Assembly: GCA_937900695.1 (NCBI GenBank)
Contig: CALCFD010000035.1
Coordinates: 1-64,000, forward strand
Direction of reading: 5' to 3'
Length of the DNA stretch: 64,000 nt
Source: an uncultured Eubacterium sp.
GTDB lineage: Bacteria > Bacillota > Clostridia > Peptostreptococcales > Anaerovoracaceae
In this document: in pieces, positions 17,807 to 27,814 of the stretch
Numbering within the stretch: position 1 is the stretch's first letter
How the letters are laid out: each line of letters starts with the position of its first letter
The notes under the pieces: generated by a model
Told to the model about the DNA's origin: nothing
Database searches by the model: none
The model's input: only the letters and a program-made list of their open reading frames with translations
Made by a program: the position numbers and the translations under genes

Positions 17807-20295
17807 GAAATGTATTTTATGAAACTTCAAAACGTACATTGAAGCAAAATAAAATTAGAGCTGCAGTTACACTAATTGGTGTTATTATTTCTGTTGCCAT
17901 GATTACAGCAATAATACTTGGAACTTATAGTATTCATAATTTTCTTGTAGAAGCTACAAAGGATAGCTTTGGAAACTGGGGTATAGCTGTTAAAAATATA
18001 GATCAAAGGATGTTAGATGATGCTAATCGTAAAAAGCTAGTTTATGGAAAATCTCAAGCAGTAGGCTATAGTTATTTACATGAAGGAGTAAATCCTCAAA
18101 AACCATTTTTGTACTTAGTAAATATAGATCAAAATATGGAAGATATAAGCAATCTAGACATAGTTGAGGGAAGGATGCCAAGAAACGATAAGGAAATAGT
18201 TTTACCGGAGCATCTTAGCACTAATGGAGGCGTTACTCATAAAATTGGTGATGTTATAACCATGGATGTAGGAATGAGAGTTGGTATAAAATCAGGCAAT
18301 GACTTAAACCAAATAATTCAATACTCAGCTCAAGATGAGGTATTTATTTCAGATACTACTATGAAATTTAGGGTGGTGGGAATTTGCAAGAGAATGGCTA
18401 TAGAGCCATACCTAGCGCCTGGATATACTGCTATTACTTATAATGTAAAGCCTGTGATGGATGAAATTACTACATTTTTTAGTGATGATGATTATCAAAA
18501 AACCAATAAGCTTGTTGATAAATACTATTTTGATAAAAAAGATATAAGATATAATAGTGAACTATTATCAATAAAAGGAGATATTGGTGGTTTATCAGGA
18601 AATAAGCATCTATATGCTTTAGCAACTATTATGCTATTTTTAGTATCAGTAGGTGCATGTATGCTTTTGTATAATACTTTTGCTATTTCAAATAGAGAGA
18701 GTAAAAAGCAGTATGAAATTATGGTATCGGTCGGAGCAACCGAAAAGCAACTTAGAAGAACTGCACTCTATGAAGGATTCTTTTTTGGATTTACGGGTAT
18801 TCCTATAGGTATTATTTTAGGAGCTATAGGTACATATATAATAATTTTAGTATTTGGTGATAAAACGGCGGATTTGTTAGCATCAAATACAAGTGCAACA
18901 ATAGAGATGACTATGTCTCCTGGAATTTTGTTAATAGCCATAGTTATTTCTGCAATTGTTTTACAACTATCTATTATAGTTCCAGCATATAAGGAGGGAA
19001 AAACCAAAGCTATAGCTGAGTATGATTATGAGGTACTTAGTAGAAAAGCACAGAAAAATGTTGTTAAGCAGTCTAGAATCATGTATAGACTATTTGGTGG
19101 TGAAGGACTTTTAGCAAGTAAGAATTTTAAGCGAAACATGAGACAGTATAGATCTACAATTGTTTCTTTAGTTATGAGCATTGTATTATTTGTATCTGCT
19201 AGTGGACTTACTATCTATGCACAAAATGGTATAGATACTATGATGGGGGTCGAAGATGATTACGATATACTATATTCAGAAGAAAACTCAACAGAAGCTG
19301 AAGAAGCATATTATACTTTAGCAAATGTTGAAGGAGTTACAAAGCAGGCTTTTGTAACGCAAGGCTATTTAAGTGCACAAATCGGGAAAACTCCGTATAG
19401 CTATAATATATTTATCATAGATGACGATACATTTAAGGAATATTTAAGACAATTTAATATAATAGTATCGGACTATTTTGATGAAGATAATCCTAAAGCT
19501 ATAGGAATTTCAAACGTATTAGTTTACAATGCAAACAAAAATAGAATAGAGCAAAAGGAAATATTTAAGGAAAATGCAAGAGACTATTCTCTTAAAGGTG
19601 TTATTGGAGGAACTTATGTTAATATTAACATAGGAACATATGTCGACAAAATGCCAAATGAGATTTTTTCAACGGTAAATATGCCAACGGTAGTAATGTC
19701 TAAAACAGCCAGCAAAAATCTTATGAAAAATGTAGGAAGTGAAGCATTTTCTGGAAGAGCTCTTTTCAAAGCACAAAATATTTCACAGACTTATACAGCT
19801 ATGGAAACTATCTGTAGGGATAATGGATATCCTCAAGATAATCTTTCAAATATGCAAAAGGCTAGAGATGAGGCGGCAAGTATACTTACAATAATAAAAA
19901 TATTTTCATTTGGTTTTATCCTTTTGATGTCACTTATTTCTATAGCAAATGTATTCAATACAATATCGTCTAATGTCGATATGAGAAAAATGGAGTTTGC
20001 AACCCTTAAGGCCCTTGGGATGACTAATAAAGAGTTTAAACGTATGGTGTATTATGAGTGCTTAATAATAGCATCAAAAACACTACTTTATGGTATTCCA
20101 CTAGCATTAATAGGTTTATTTATAGTATTTAAGACAGTAAGTATAAGTGTTGTAACAGGATATATTATACCGGTAAAAAGTATATTTATAAGTGTAGTTT
20201 GTGTAACTGCTGTCATGATTGTAGTTATGATTTACGAAGTTAGTAAATTAAATGAAGATGATCCAGCTAAAATATTAAAGGAATACATGTTTTAG
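17803..20295 (+). CDS. FtsX-type ABC transporter permease
   Basis: The 830-residue protein begins with a membrane helix, continues with an extracellular domain of about 220 residues, and then has an FtsX domain with three helices (about 275-400). A second extracellular domain and a C-terminal FtsX domain (about 690-825, SIANVFNTISSNVDMRKMEF) complete it. The duplicated FtsX plan is typical of peptide-sensing or detoxifying permeases. With the ATPase, kinase and regulator it forms a likely resistance module. The substrate is unknown. Confidence 0.88.
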   Translation: MRNVFYETSKRTLKQNKIRAAVTLIGVIISVAMITAIILGTYSIHNFLVEATKDSFGNWGIAVKNIDQRMLDDANRKKLVYGKSQAVGYSYLHEGVNPQKPFLYLVNIDQNMEDISNLDIVEGRMPRNDKEIVLPEHLSTNGGVTHKIGDVITMDVGMRVGIKSGNDLNQIIQYSAQDEVFISDTTMKFRVVGICKRMAIEPYLAPGYTAITYNVKPVMDEITTFFSDDDYQKTNKLVDKYYFDKKDIRYNSELLSIKGDIGGLSGNKHLYALATIMLFLVSVGACMLLYNTFAISNRESKKQYEIMVSVGATEKQLRRTALYEGFFFGFTGIPIGIILGAIGTYIIILVFGDKTADLLASNTSATIEMTMSPGILLIAIVISAIVLQLSIIVPAYKEGKTKAIAEYDYEVLSRKAQKNVVKQSRIMYRLFGGEGLLASKNFKRNMRQYRSTIVSLVMSIVLFVSASGLTIYAQNGIDTMMGVEDDYDILYSEENSTEAEEAYYTLANVEGVTKQAFVTQGYLSAQIGKTPYSYNIFIIDDDTFKEYLRQFNIIVSDYFDEDNPKAIGISNVLVYNANKNRIEQKEIFKENARDYSLKGVIGGTYVNINIGTYVDKMPNEIFSTVNMPTVVMSKTASKNLMKNVGSEAFSGRALFKAQNISQTYTAMETICRDNGYPQDNLSNMQKARDEAASILTIIKIFSFGFILLMSLISIANVFNTISSNVDMRKMEFATLKALGMTNKEFKRMVYYECLIIASKTLLYGIPLALIGLFIVFKTVSISVVTGYIIPVKSIFISVVCVTAVMIVVMIYEVSKLNEDDPAKILKEYMF

Positions 20296-20312
20296 GAACA
20301 TTTTTTATCATG

Positions 20313-20345
20313 ATAGGAGCAAGGTTATATTTGCTCCTATTTTCT
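20313..20345 (+). terminator. Intrinsic terminator after the ABC permease
   Basis: ATAGGAGCAA (20313-20322) pairs exactly with TTGCTCCTAT (20331-20340), followed by TTTCTATTATTTT. Confidence 0.75.
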
Positions 20346-20447
20346 ATTATTTTAGTGAGAATAATGTAACATTTATAGATTTCACAGTCATTTATGATAT
20401 AATATATGATGAAATTTTGCATTGCAAATTAAGGAAGGAATGGGTTG

Positions 20448-20849
20448 ATGACAGATAAAAAGGTCATAGATATACAGGCGGCCAGAAGTAAACGAAATCC
20501 TTCAAAACATGAAAATAAAAAAGTCAAAAACAAGTCTAAAAAGAAGGAGCCATTGTCTCCTAGAAGAAGAAAACAAAGAAATAGAAGAATTATTACTACT
20601 GTTTTAGTAATTATTCTTTTGATTATGACTATTGGTTTTTCATCATATAAAATTATAACTTTGAAGCTTGAAAAAAATCGTTTACAAATAGAGCAAGAAG
20701 AACTAAAAAAGGAAAGAGACGAACTAAAGGAAGAAGCTAAAAATGTAAAGAGCTTGGATTATATAGAGCAGCAGGCTAGAAAACAATTGCATCTAGTACT
20801 TCCTGGAGAGATATTATATGTCTTACCTGAAAGTGAGGATAAAAAGTAG
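20448..20849 (+). CDS. divIC: Septum formation initiator (DivIC/FtsB family)
   Basis: The product is about 133 residues. A basic cytoplasmic N-terminus (rich in KSKKK and RRRKQ) precedes one membrane helix (about 47-64), a coiled coil rich in Lys and Glu (about 68-102) and a short tail. This is the DivIC/FtsB plan for a bitopic cell-division protein that joins FtsL and DivIB/FtsQ. A TTG at 20445 directly precedes the ATG; I prefer the ATG. AAGGAAGG is the ribosome binding site. Confidence 0.83.
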   Translation: MTDKKVIDIQAARSKRNPSKHENKKVKNKSKKKEPLSPRRRKQRNRRIITTVLVIILLIMTIGFSSYKIITLKLEKNRLQIEQEELKKERDELKEEAKNVKSLDYIEQQARKQLHLVLPGEILYVLPESEDKK

Positions 20850-20851
20850 TA

Positions 20852-21397
20852 ATGAAGGTTAAGGAAATAATAGTTGTAGAAGGTAGAGATGATACGACTG
20901 CAGTAACAAGAGCCATAGATTGTGATACTATTGAGACTCATGGTTTTGGTATAAAAAAAGAAACATGGAATCTATTAAAAAAAGCTTACAATGAACGTGG
21001 TTTAATAGTGTTTACAGATCCAGATTACTCAGGAGAGGAAATTAGAAGGAGATTATCAGCAGAGTTTCCAGAAGCAAAGCATGCTTATTTAAGCAGAAGT
21101 GATGCTAAAAAAGGAAGCGATATAGGTATTGAAAATGCTGATGATAAATCTATTATAGATGCTCTTTTAAAAGCTAAGGCTCACATGACTTGTAAAAGAG
21201 ATGAGTTTACAGCAAAAGACCTTCAAAGGGCAGGCTTAACTGGACTTGAAAATAGTAAGGAGTTAAGACAAAAAATAGGAAAAGAGCTTGGTATTGGTTA
21301 TGGTAATAGTAATAGCCTTTTAAAGAAGCTTAATTCCTTTGGTATAACAAGAGAAGCTTTTGAAAAGGCAGTAGAAAAGATAAGAGAGGAAATTTAA
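20852..21397 (+). CDS. rnmV: Ribonuclease M5 (5S rRNA maturase)
   Basis: The 181-residue protein opens with a TOPRIM domain (EIIVVEGRDDT with the catalytic Glu, then FTDPDYSGEEIRR with the metal-binding Asp residues) and ends with a basic RNA-binding region. RNase M5 trims 5S rRNA precursors in low-GC Gram-positives. It abuts rsmA, the usual Firmicute pairing. Confidence 0.93.
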   Translation: MKVKEIIVVEGRDDTTAVTRAIDCDTIETHGFGIKKETWNLLKKAYNERGLIVFTDPDYSGEEIRRRLSAEFPEAKHAYLSRSDAKKGSDIGIENADDKSIIDALLKAKAHMTCKRDEFTAKDLQRAGLTGLENSKELRQKIGKELGIGYGNSNSLLKKLNSFGITREAFEKAVEKIREEI

Positions 21398-22267
21398 ATG
21401 AAATTATATTCACCTTCAACTATTAAAGAAATCAAAGAAATTCATAGTTTTAAGCTGTCTAAGAGCTTAGGACAAAATTTTTTAACTGATAAAAATATAA
21501 TCGACAAGATAATTATAGATTCAAACATAGGTGAAAATGAACTTGTAATAGAAATTGGACCGGGCATAGGTGTTATTACAAGAGAAGCTGCTGCATATGC
21601 AAAGCATGTAATCGCAGTTGAAATAGATAAAAATTTAATACCTATTTTGGGAAGAACTTTAGGTGACTTAGATAATGTTGAAGTTGTTAATCAAGATATT
21701 TTAAAGACTGATTTAAATAAATTAATAGAGGATACAAGGGAAAAAATCGGTAAAATCGAAGGTGTTAAAATTATAGGTAATTTACCTTATTATATTACTA
21801 CGCCTATTATCATGAAGATTTTAGAAGATGGAGTTGAGGCTGACAGCATAACTATCATGATGCAAAAGGAAGTTGCTGATAGAATTAAGGCAAAAGAAGG
21901 CACAAAAGCTAGAGGCGCTTTATCTGTTGCAGTTCAATACTATTGTGAAGTCTTGAAGGTAGCAGATGTACCAAAAGAAGTGTTTGTACCTGTACCTAAG
22001 GTTGATTCAACTGTTTTAAGACTTGACGTACGTAAGCAAAAACCTGTTGAGTTAATGGATGATAAATTGTTTTTCAGAGCTGTGAAGTGTGGATTTGGTC
22101 AGAGAAGAAAGACTCTTTTAAATTCTCTTTCTTCTAATTCAGGCTTTGATAAGGACCAAGTAAAAGAAATTTTAAAAGGTGCAGGTATTGAGCCATCTAG
22201 AAGAGCAGAAACATTGTCCATAGATGAATTTGCTAAAATAGCAAATCAAATGTATCAATGTAACTAA
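21398..22267 (+). CDS. rsmA: 16S rRNA dimethyladenosine transferase
   Basis: The 289-residue protein has the KsgA/RsmA signature: SLGQNFLTD near the N-terminus, the SAM-binding VIEIGPGIGVIT, and the adenine-binding catalytic NLPYYITTPI. It dimethylates two adjacent adenines near the 3' end of 16S rRNA. Its ATG directly follows the rnmV stop. Confidence 0.96.
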   Translation: MKLYSPSTIKEIKEIHSFKLSKSLGQNFLTDKNIIDKIIIDSNIGENELVIEIGPGIGVITREAAAYAKHVIAVEIDKNLIPILGRTLGDLDNVEVVNQDILKTDLNKLIEDTREKIGKIEGVKIIGNLPYYITTPIIMKILEDGVEADSITIMMQKEVADRIKAKEGTKARGALSVAVQYYCEVLKVADVPKEVFVPVPKVDSTVLRLDVRKQKPVELMDDKLFFRAVKCGFGQRRKTLLNSLSSNSGFDKDQVKEILKGAGIEPSRRAETLSIDEFAKIANQMYQCN

Positions 22268-22278
22268 GGAGTAATAAA

Positions 22279-24258
22279 GTGAGTAAAGCTAAAAAGATTA
22301 TAAAAAAAATAAGTGAGCACCCAATAGCTTTATGTGTGGTGCTTGCACTTGGATTAAATTTAATAATAGAGACCTTGGCTAGACAAAATGTGTTTGGAGG
22401 CATACTATTTTTAGTACAAAGTCCATTGGTATTCTTATATAATTCATTGATTATATTTGCAACATTATCTATAGCTAGTCTATTTAGAAGGAGAATGTTT
22501 TTTCTAACTATTGTTAGCATACTTTGGTTAGCGCTTGGTATCACAAATGGTATTATTCTTTCAAATCGTATGACACCATTTACAATATATGATATGCAGT
22601 CTCTTAAGGATGGTTTATCTATTGTAACAAACTATATGTCTAAGGTTCAAATTATTTTAGGTATTATAGGTATAATCCTTCTTATAATAGGAATTGTTTT
22701 CTTATGGCGTAAAGCTCCTAAAAAGGAAGAAGGGGTACATTTTAAAAAGGCTATTGTAGCACTTATATGTGTAATGGTTATGACATTTGGTGCATCTGGC
22801 TTACTTATTAAGATGGGTGTTATAGACACTTATTTTCCAAATTTAGCTTATGGATATAGAGACAATGGCGTTCCGTATTGCTTTATAAACACTTGGCTTA
22901 ATACTGGTGTAAGTAAGTCTAAAGACTATTCAAAAGATAAAATTAAGGGTATTTTTACAAAAGAAGAACTTAAAACTACTGTGGGTAAGACACAAGGAAT
23001 AAGTGGCAAGAAGAGACCTAATATAGTTTTTGTGCAACTTGAATCACTAATGGATCCTCTTACAGTTAAGGGTCTTGAGTTTAATAAAGATCCTATTCCT
23101 TATTTAAGAAGCTTATATAAAAATACATCATCAGGAAAGATTACTGTACCATCAGTAGGAGCGGGTACTGCAAATACAGAATTTGAAAGTATGACTGGCA
23201 TGAGTGTAAAGTTTTTTGGACCAGGAGAATATCCATACAAAAATATTATGCTAGAGTCAACTTGTGAATCTATTCCATATAACTTAAAGCAGCTTGGTTA
23301 CTCAACTCATGCTATACATAATCATAGAGGTGTATTTTATGGAAGAAATAAGGTATTTCCTAACTTAGGATTTGATACTTTTACTTCTCTTGAATATATG
23401 AATAATGTAGGTAAAACACCTAAAAATTGGGCTAAAGATAATATCCTTGTTGACCAAATTAAAGATGCTATGAAGTCAACTAAAACGCCAGACTATATTT
23501 ATACTATTTCAGTTCAAGGACATGGCAAATATCCTACAGAGCAGGTTATTGAAAATCCTGAAATTAAAGTTACGAAAGCACCTACAGAGGCATTAAAATG
23601 GCAGTATGAATACTATGTAAATCAAATTTATGAAATGGACCAGTTTGTTAAGACTTTTATTTCTGAAATGAAAAAATACGATGAAGAGGTAGTAGTAGTT
23701 ATGTATGGCGATCATTTGCCTGCTATGGATAATTTAACAGATGAAAATCTTAAGTATGGTAGAAATACTTATCAAACGGACTACTTTATTTGGAGTAACT
23801 TTAAGATGGATACAGTAAAAAAAGATTTATATTGTTATCAGATTGGAGCTGAACTATTAGAAAGACTTGGAATTAGAAACGGTACTTTAGTTACGTTCCA
23901 TCAAAATCATAAGGATGATAAAAATTATAAAAAAGAACTTCACGATTTACAGTACGATATGCTTTATGGGGATAAGTATATTTATGATGGTAAAAATCCT
24001 TGGAAACCTACGAAAATGAAGATGGGGGTTAAGGAAATTTCAATTGATCGTATTGTAAAAATTGGGTCTAAATACTATATTAAGGGTAACAATTTCACTG
24101 AGTACAGTAAGGTAAATTTAAATGGAAAGATATTAGACACTGTTTATTTAGGTCCAACTATTTTGGCTTTAAATGAAGAAGTCGATAACGATGCCGTAAA
24201 AGATATGAAAGTAAGTCAGGTAGAAAAAGAAAAGGAAATTTTAAGTACTACAGAGTAA
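22279..24258 (+). CDS. LTA synthase family sulfatase-fold membrane protein
   Basis: The 659-residue protein starts at GTG with an AAGGAG site. About five membrane helices (residues 10-190) precede an extracellular sulfatase-like domain. The likely nucleophile is Thr297 (GAGTANTEFESM), and MYGDHLPA (Asp478, His479) provides metal ligands. The LtaS family transfers glycerol phosphate from phosphatidylglycerol onto lipid-linked polymers. Whether this one makes lipoteichoic acid or another phosphoglycerol polymer cannot be told. A C-terminal tail of about 80 residues looks like a small beta domain. Confidence 0.85.
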   Translation: MSKAKKIIKKISEHPIALCVVLALGLNLIIETLARQNVFGGILFLVQSPLVFLYNSLIIFATLSIASLFRRRMFFLTIVSILWLALGITNGIILSNRMTPFTIYDMQSLKDGLSIVTNYMSKVQIILGIIGIILLIIGIVFLWRKAPKKEEGVHFKKAIVALICVMVMTFGASGLLIKMGVIDTYFPNLAYGYRDNGVPYCFINTWLNTGVSKSKDYSKDKIKGIFTKEELKTTVGKTQGISGKKRPNIVFVQLESLMDPLTVKGLEFNKDPIPYLRSLYKNTSSGKITVPSVGAGTANTEFESMTGMSVKFFGPGEYPYKNIMLESTCESIPYNLKQLGYSTHAIHNHRGVFYGRNKVFPNLGFDTFTSLEYMNNVGKTPKNWAKDNILVDQIKDAMKSTKTPDYIYTISVQGHGKYPTEQVIENPEIKVTKAPTEALKWQYEYYVNQIYEMDQFVKTFISEMKKYDEEVVVVMYGDHLPAMDNLTDENLKYGRNTYQTDYFIWSNFKMDTVKKDLYCYQIGAELLERLGIRNGTLVTFHQNHKDDKNYKKELHDLQYDMLYGDKYIYDGKNPWKPTKMKMGVKEISIDRIVKIGSKYYIKGNNFTEYSKVNLNGKILDTVYLGPTILALNEEVDNDAVKDMKVSQVEKEKEILSTTE

Positions 24259-24279
24259 TATTTATTTGAGGTATTTTAT

Positions 24280-24819
24280 ATGAAAATTGAAACTGATCGT
24301 TTGATAATTGTGCCTTGGGAGAATACTACAAGGGATGCAGAGGCCCTTTATAATTGGGCAAAAAATCCTAATGTTGGTCCTAAAGCTGGTTGGAAACCAC
24401 ATGAAAGCATAGAAGAGTCTATGAATATTATAAAAAATATATTTATACCTGTTGGAGCTTTTAAAATAATACTAAAGGATAAAAAACAGGTTATAGGTAA
24501 TATAGGGTTTGAACCAGATGTACATCGTGAAGGTACATCATCAATGGAAATGGGATATGCACTTGATGAATCTTATTGGAATAATGGTTATATGACAGAA
24601 GCAGTAAAGGCTATGATAGATTATGCATTTGATGAATTAGGTCTAGATGTGCTATCTATACAAACTAATATCGTTAATAAAGCATCTCAAAAGGTAATTG
24701 AAAAGGTAGGCTTTACATATGAAGGATTTAGGAGAAAGTCTTCAGTAGACTTTGATGGTACAGTTAGAGATATTAATATGTATTCGATGCTTCGTGAAGA
24801 ATGGCAAAAAATAAAATAA
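24280..24819 (+). CDS. GNAT acetyltransferase, RimJ/RimL-like
   Basis: The 179-residue protein has the GNAT fold: IGNIGFEPD strand, MGYALDESYWNNGYMTEAV with an acetyl-CoA-binding loop, then NKASQKVIEKVGFTYEG. It resembles N-terminal or small-molecule acetyltransferases. The substrate is unknown. It lies 21 bp after the LtaS-like gene and is followed by a terminator. Confidence 0.83.
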   Translation: MKIETDRLIIVPWENTTRDAEALYNWAKNPNVGPKAGWKPHESIEESMNIIKNIFIPVGAFKIILKDKKQVIGNIGFEPDVHREGTSSMEMGYALDESYWNNGYMTEAVKAMIDYAFDELGLDVLSIQTNIVNKASQKVIEKVGFTYEGFRRKSSVDFDGTVRDINMYSMLREEWQKIK

Positions 24820-24830
24820 TAATAGTAAAA

Positions 24831-24865
24831 AACACCAGAACTTTTAAAATTGTTCTGGTGTTTTT
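24831..24865. terminator. Intrinsic terminator between converging units
   Basis: AACACCAGAAC (24831-24841) pairs exactly with GTTCTGGTGTT (24852-24862), with a T-run after it and an A-run before it. It can serve both the acetyltransferase gene and the aromatic operon that converges with tyrS. Confidence 0.87.
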
Positions 24866-24872
24866 ATGAATT

Positions 24873-26195
24873 TTAAATCTCTACCATGTGGAACTTCTTT
24901 TTACCTTTTTGTATTAGAAGTTTACCATCTTTAAACATATCTTTAGTAATCATCATTTTAGAATCAGTTACTTTTTCTTCAGCTACAGTTAGTCCACCTT
25001 GTTTTATAGTTCTAAAACCTTCAGAGTTAGAAGGCACTAGACCTATTTCTTTGATTAAGTTAACAACACCCATGCCTTCTCCTTCAAATAATGAAGCATC
25101 AAGCTTAGTATGAGGTATATTGTCCATATTTCCTTTGCCTGCAAATGCAGCTCTTGAACCATCAAGGGCTTTTTTAGCTTCTTCTTCTCCATGAACTAGT
25201 TTAGTGATTTCAAATGCTAATACTTCTTTAGCTTTGTTGATCTCAGCACCTTCAACATTTACAAGTGAGGCGATTTCATCAAGAGGTAAAAATGTTAACA
25301 TTTTTAGGCATTTTTCAACATCAGCATCATTAACATTTCTCCAGTATTGGAAAAATTCGTAAGGAGAAGTTCTATCGCCGTCTAGCCATAAAGCTCCTGC
25401 CTGTGTTTTACCCATTTTCTTACCTTCACTTGTTGTAAGTAAAGTAAATGTCATAGCGTATACCTGTTTATCTAATTCTTTTTTAGTTAGTTCAACGCCA
25501 CCAATTAAGTTTGACCATTGGTCGTTTCCACCAAACTGCATTTTAACATCAAGGTCTCTAGCTAAAACCATAAAGTCGTATGACTGCATTAGCATGTAGT
25601 TCATTTCTAAAAATGTTAGACCATCTTCAAGTCTTTGCTTGTAGCAATCAGCTCTTAGCATAGTGTTTACTGAGAAGTGCTTACCTATATCTCTCATAAA
25701 CTGGATGTAGTTTACATCCATTAGCCATGTTGCGTTATTTAGGCAGATAGCCTTGCCTTCTTCAGGTTCTTTATTGTAATCATTTTTTTCGCCGTAAGTT
25801 CCACCAAAGTAATGAAAATCATTATCAAATTCGATAAACTTATCAAATAGTTTTTTGAAAGCATTACAGTTTTCTTCAACAGTTTCACGAGTCATGAATT
25901 TACGCATGTCCTGTCTGCCTGATGGGTCTCCAACCATACCAGTACCGCCACCGATTAAAACTACAGGAGTATGTCCAAACTTTTGCATGTACATCATGAT
26001 GATAATCTGCATGAAGTGGCCAATATGTAGACAGTCAGCTGTAGGGTCAAATCCGATGTAGAATTTAATTTTTTCTTTTCCTAAAAGCTCTCTGATTTCA
26101 TCTTCGTGAGTACACTGTTCAATAAATCCTCTTTCCTTTAAAACATCAAACACATTAGTGTGCTTGCTTACATCATCTCTAATTACATTTTTCAT
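24873..26195 (-). CDS. tyrS: Tyrosyl-tRNA synthetase
   Basis: The 440-residue protein has the class I signature HIGH (DCLHIGHFMQ) and a KMSKS variant (KKMGKTQAGA), with the C-terminal S4-like domain (GGLTVAEEKVTDS). It charges tRNA-Tyr. It is the last gene of the aromatic operon, 16 bp after ridA. It has no T-box leader of its own, although many Firmicute tyrS genes do. Control is probably supplied by the Tyr-codon attenuator at the head of the operon. Confidence 0.96.
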   Translation of the reverse strand: MKNVIRDDVSKHTNVFDVLKERGFIEQCTHEDEIRELLGKEKIKFYIGFDPTADCLHIGHFMQIIIMMYMQKFGHTPVVLIGGGTGMVGDPSGRQDMRKFMTRETVEENCNAFKKLFDKFIEFDNDFHYFGGTYGEKNDYNKEPEEGKAICLNNATWLMDVNYIQFMRDIGKHFSVNTMLRADCYKQRLEDGLTFLEMNYMLMQSYDFMVLARDLDVKMQFGGNDQWSNLIGGVELTKKELDKQVYAMTFTLLTTSEGKKMGKTQAGALWLDGDRTSPYEFFQYWRNVNDADVEKCLKMLTFLPLDEIASLVNVEGAEINKAKEVLAFEITKLVHGEEEAKKALDGSRAAFAGKGNMDNIPHTKLDASLFEGEGMGVVNLIKEIGLVPSNSEGFRTIKQGGLTVAEEKVTDSKMMITKDMFKDGKLLIQKGKKKFHMVEI

Positions 26196-26211
26196 TTTTT
26201 TCCTCCTGGTC

Positions 26212-26592
26212 TTACTTAATAATTGCTATTGTTTCTATTTCCACAAGTCCACCTTTTGGAAGCTTAGCTACTTCAAATGCAGATCTTGCTGGGTATGGTT
26301 CTTCTAAAAATTCTTCATATACTTCGTTAACAGCTGCAAAATCGTCCATGTTACTTAGGAAGCAAGTTGTTTTTACAATGTTATTCATTGAGCAGCCGGC
26401 TTGATTTAGTATTGCATCGATATTAGCAAATGCCTGTCTAGCCTGAAGTGCTGCAGTATCACCTGCAAACTCACCTGTGGCAGGATCAATACCTAGCTGA
26501 CCTGAAATATAAATATGATCTCCTGCCAAAATTGCTTGTGAATATGGACCTAATGCTGCAGGAGCATTAGTTGTTGTTATTTTCATTCTCAT
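26212..26592 (-). CDS. ridA: RidA family enamine/imine deaminase
   Basis: The 126-residue protein carries RidA hallmarks: GPYSQAI near the N-terminus, ISGQLGIDP, and ARSAFEVAKLPKGGLVEIE with the conserved arginine. RidA hydrolyses reactive enamines and imines released by PLP enzymes. It overlaps the 3' end of aroE-aroK by 26 bp. AGGAGA precedes the ATG at 26592. Its place in an aromatic operon is not obviously explained. Confidence 0.93.
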   Translation of the reverse strand: MRMKITTTNAPAALGPYSQAILAGDHIYISGQLGIDPATGEFAGDTAALQARQAFANIDAILNQAGCSMNNIVKTTCFLSNMDDFAAVNEVYEEFLEEPYPARSAFEVAKLPKGGLVEIETIAIIK

Positions 26593-27814
26593 AATGTTCT
26601 CCTACCTTGTCTAAAATAATATTTGCGATATTTTCTATTGTATCGTTGTTTTCTATTGTTATATCTTTTGTTAAATCATAAGCTGACTTACGTTCTTTAT
26701 ATAAATCTTCCATAGAAGTTGCCTTAATGGATAAGGGTCTTTCTGATTTTTCAAGAAGATCAAAAGGTCTTTTTAGTTCAACCACAAAGCTATTTGCTCT
26801 AATAGCATCGCGATTTTCTTCTTTTAAAACACTTCCGCCTCCAGTTGCTATAACTAGGCTAGTTTCTTTTGCATATTTTTTTAGAACTTGTGTTTCTAAG
26901 TCTCTGAAGTATTCTTCACTGTATTCATTGAAAATACGCGAAACGGACATTCCTGCTATAGTCTCAACTTCTTTATCTATGTCAACGAATTTACGGCCTG
27001 TAAGTTTTGCAATTTCAGAACCAATAACAGTTTTACCTACACCAGGCATACCTACAAGGGTAATGTTAAGTGTAAGAGATTTTAGGTTAGTGAGAATAGG
27101 CTTGTTGTACTGTAAAAAATCCATTCCTATAAAGTATTGTGCAGCTTTAGTTGCCTGTGCTACTAACATTGGTAAACCATTGATATGCTTAATTCCTTTT
27201 TTTTCAGCTTGTAAAAGCAAATCTGTTTTAGCAGGGTTGTAAATTAAATCAATAACGGCCTCACATTTGGTAAATGGAGCAAGATCTATGATTCGTGCAT
27301 CAGTATTTGGATAAGTGCCAATTGGCGTAGCGTTTATTATAATATCAACATCTACAGGAAGAGAGTTATATGAAACGTATTCTTTAGATTTTTGTCTGCT
27401 AGCAACAAAAATCTTTTTAGCTTCGCATGCCTGAGCAATGGCATAAACAATTTTACTTGCACCACCAGTACCTAAAATCAAAATCTTTTTACCACTTAGA
27501 TTAATTTGGGCTAAAGATAAAAGATACATAAATCCAAAATAGTCAGTGTTTGTACCTCTTAAAACACCATCCTTGTAATATATAGTATTAACAGCGCCTA
27601 ATTTTCTTGCAACTGGGTCAGTTTTTACAAGAGACATGACCTTTTCTTTATACGGAAAGGTTACATTTAGTCCGCTAAACTGTCCTTCATTTATGAAGTT
27701 TTCTAAATCATTAGGTGATATTTCGTATAGATCGTAGCTGTATGCACCTAACATGTTATGAATTATTTGTGAATAACTGTGAGAGAGATGTTCTCCTAAA
27801 AGACCAAAACTCAT
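26567..27814 (-). CDS. aroE-aroK: Fused shikimate dehydrogenase and shikimate kinase
   Basis: The 415-residue protein joins two enzymes of the shikimate pathway. Residues 1 to about 240 are AroE: SHSYSQIIHN, the catalytic lysine in NVTFPYKEKV, NTDYFG and the NADP-binding ILGTGGASK. Residues about 250-410 are AroK: Walker A GMPGVGKT, DIDKEVE and IATGGGSV. It would reduce 3-dehydroshikimate and then phosphorylate shikimate. The start overlaps aroC by 4 bp. Both halves look intact. Confidence 0.92.
   Translation of the reverse strand: MSFGLLGEHLSHSYSQIIHNMLGAYSYDLYEISPNDLENFINEGQFSGLNVTFPYKEKVMSLVKTDPVARKLGAVNTIYYKDGVLRGTNTDYFGFMYLLSLAQINLSGKKILILGTGGASKIVYAIAQACEAKKIFVASRQKSKEYVSYNSLPVDVDIIINATPIGTYPNTDARIIDLAPFTKCEAVIDLIYNPAKTDLLLQAEKKGIKHINGLPMLVAQATKAAQYFIGMDFLQYNKPILTNLKSLTLNITLVGMPGVGKTVIGSEIAKLTGRKFVDIDKEVETIAGMSVSRIFNEYSEEYFRDLETQVLKKYAKETSLVIATGGGSVLKEENRDAIRANSFVVELKRPFDLLEKSERPLSIKATSMEDLYKERKSAYDLTKDITIENNDTIENIANIILDKVGEHYENENNNN

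Noticed and set aside
26727..27242. 171-codon plus-strand frame opposite aroE-aroK
   Set aside because: It is antisense to conserved AroE and AroK motifs and has no recognisable product.
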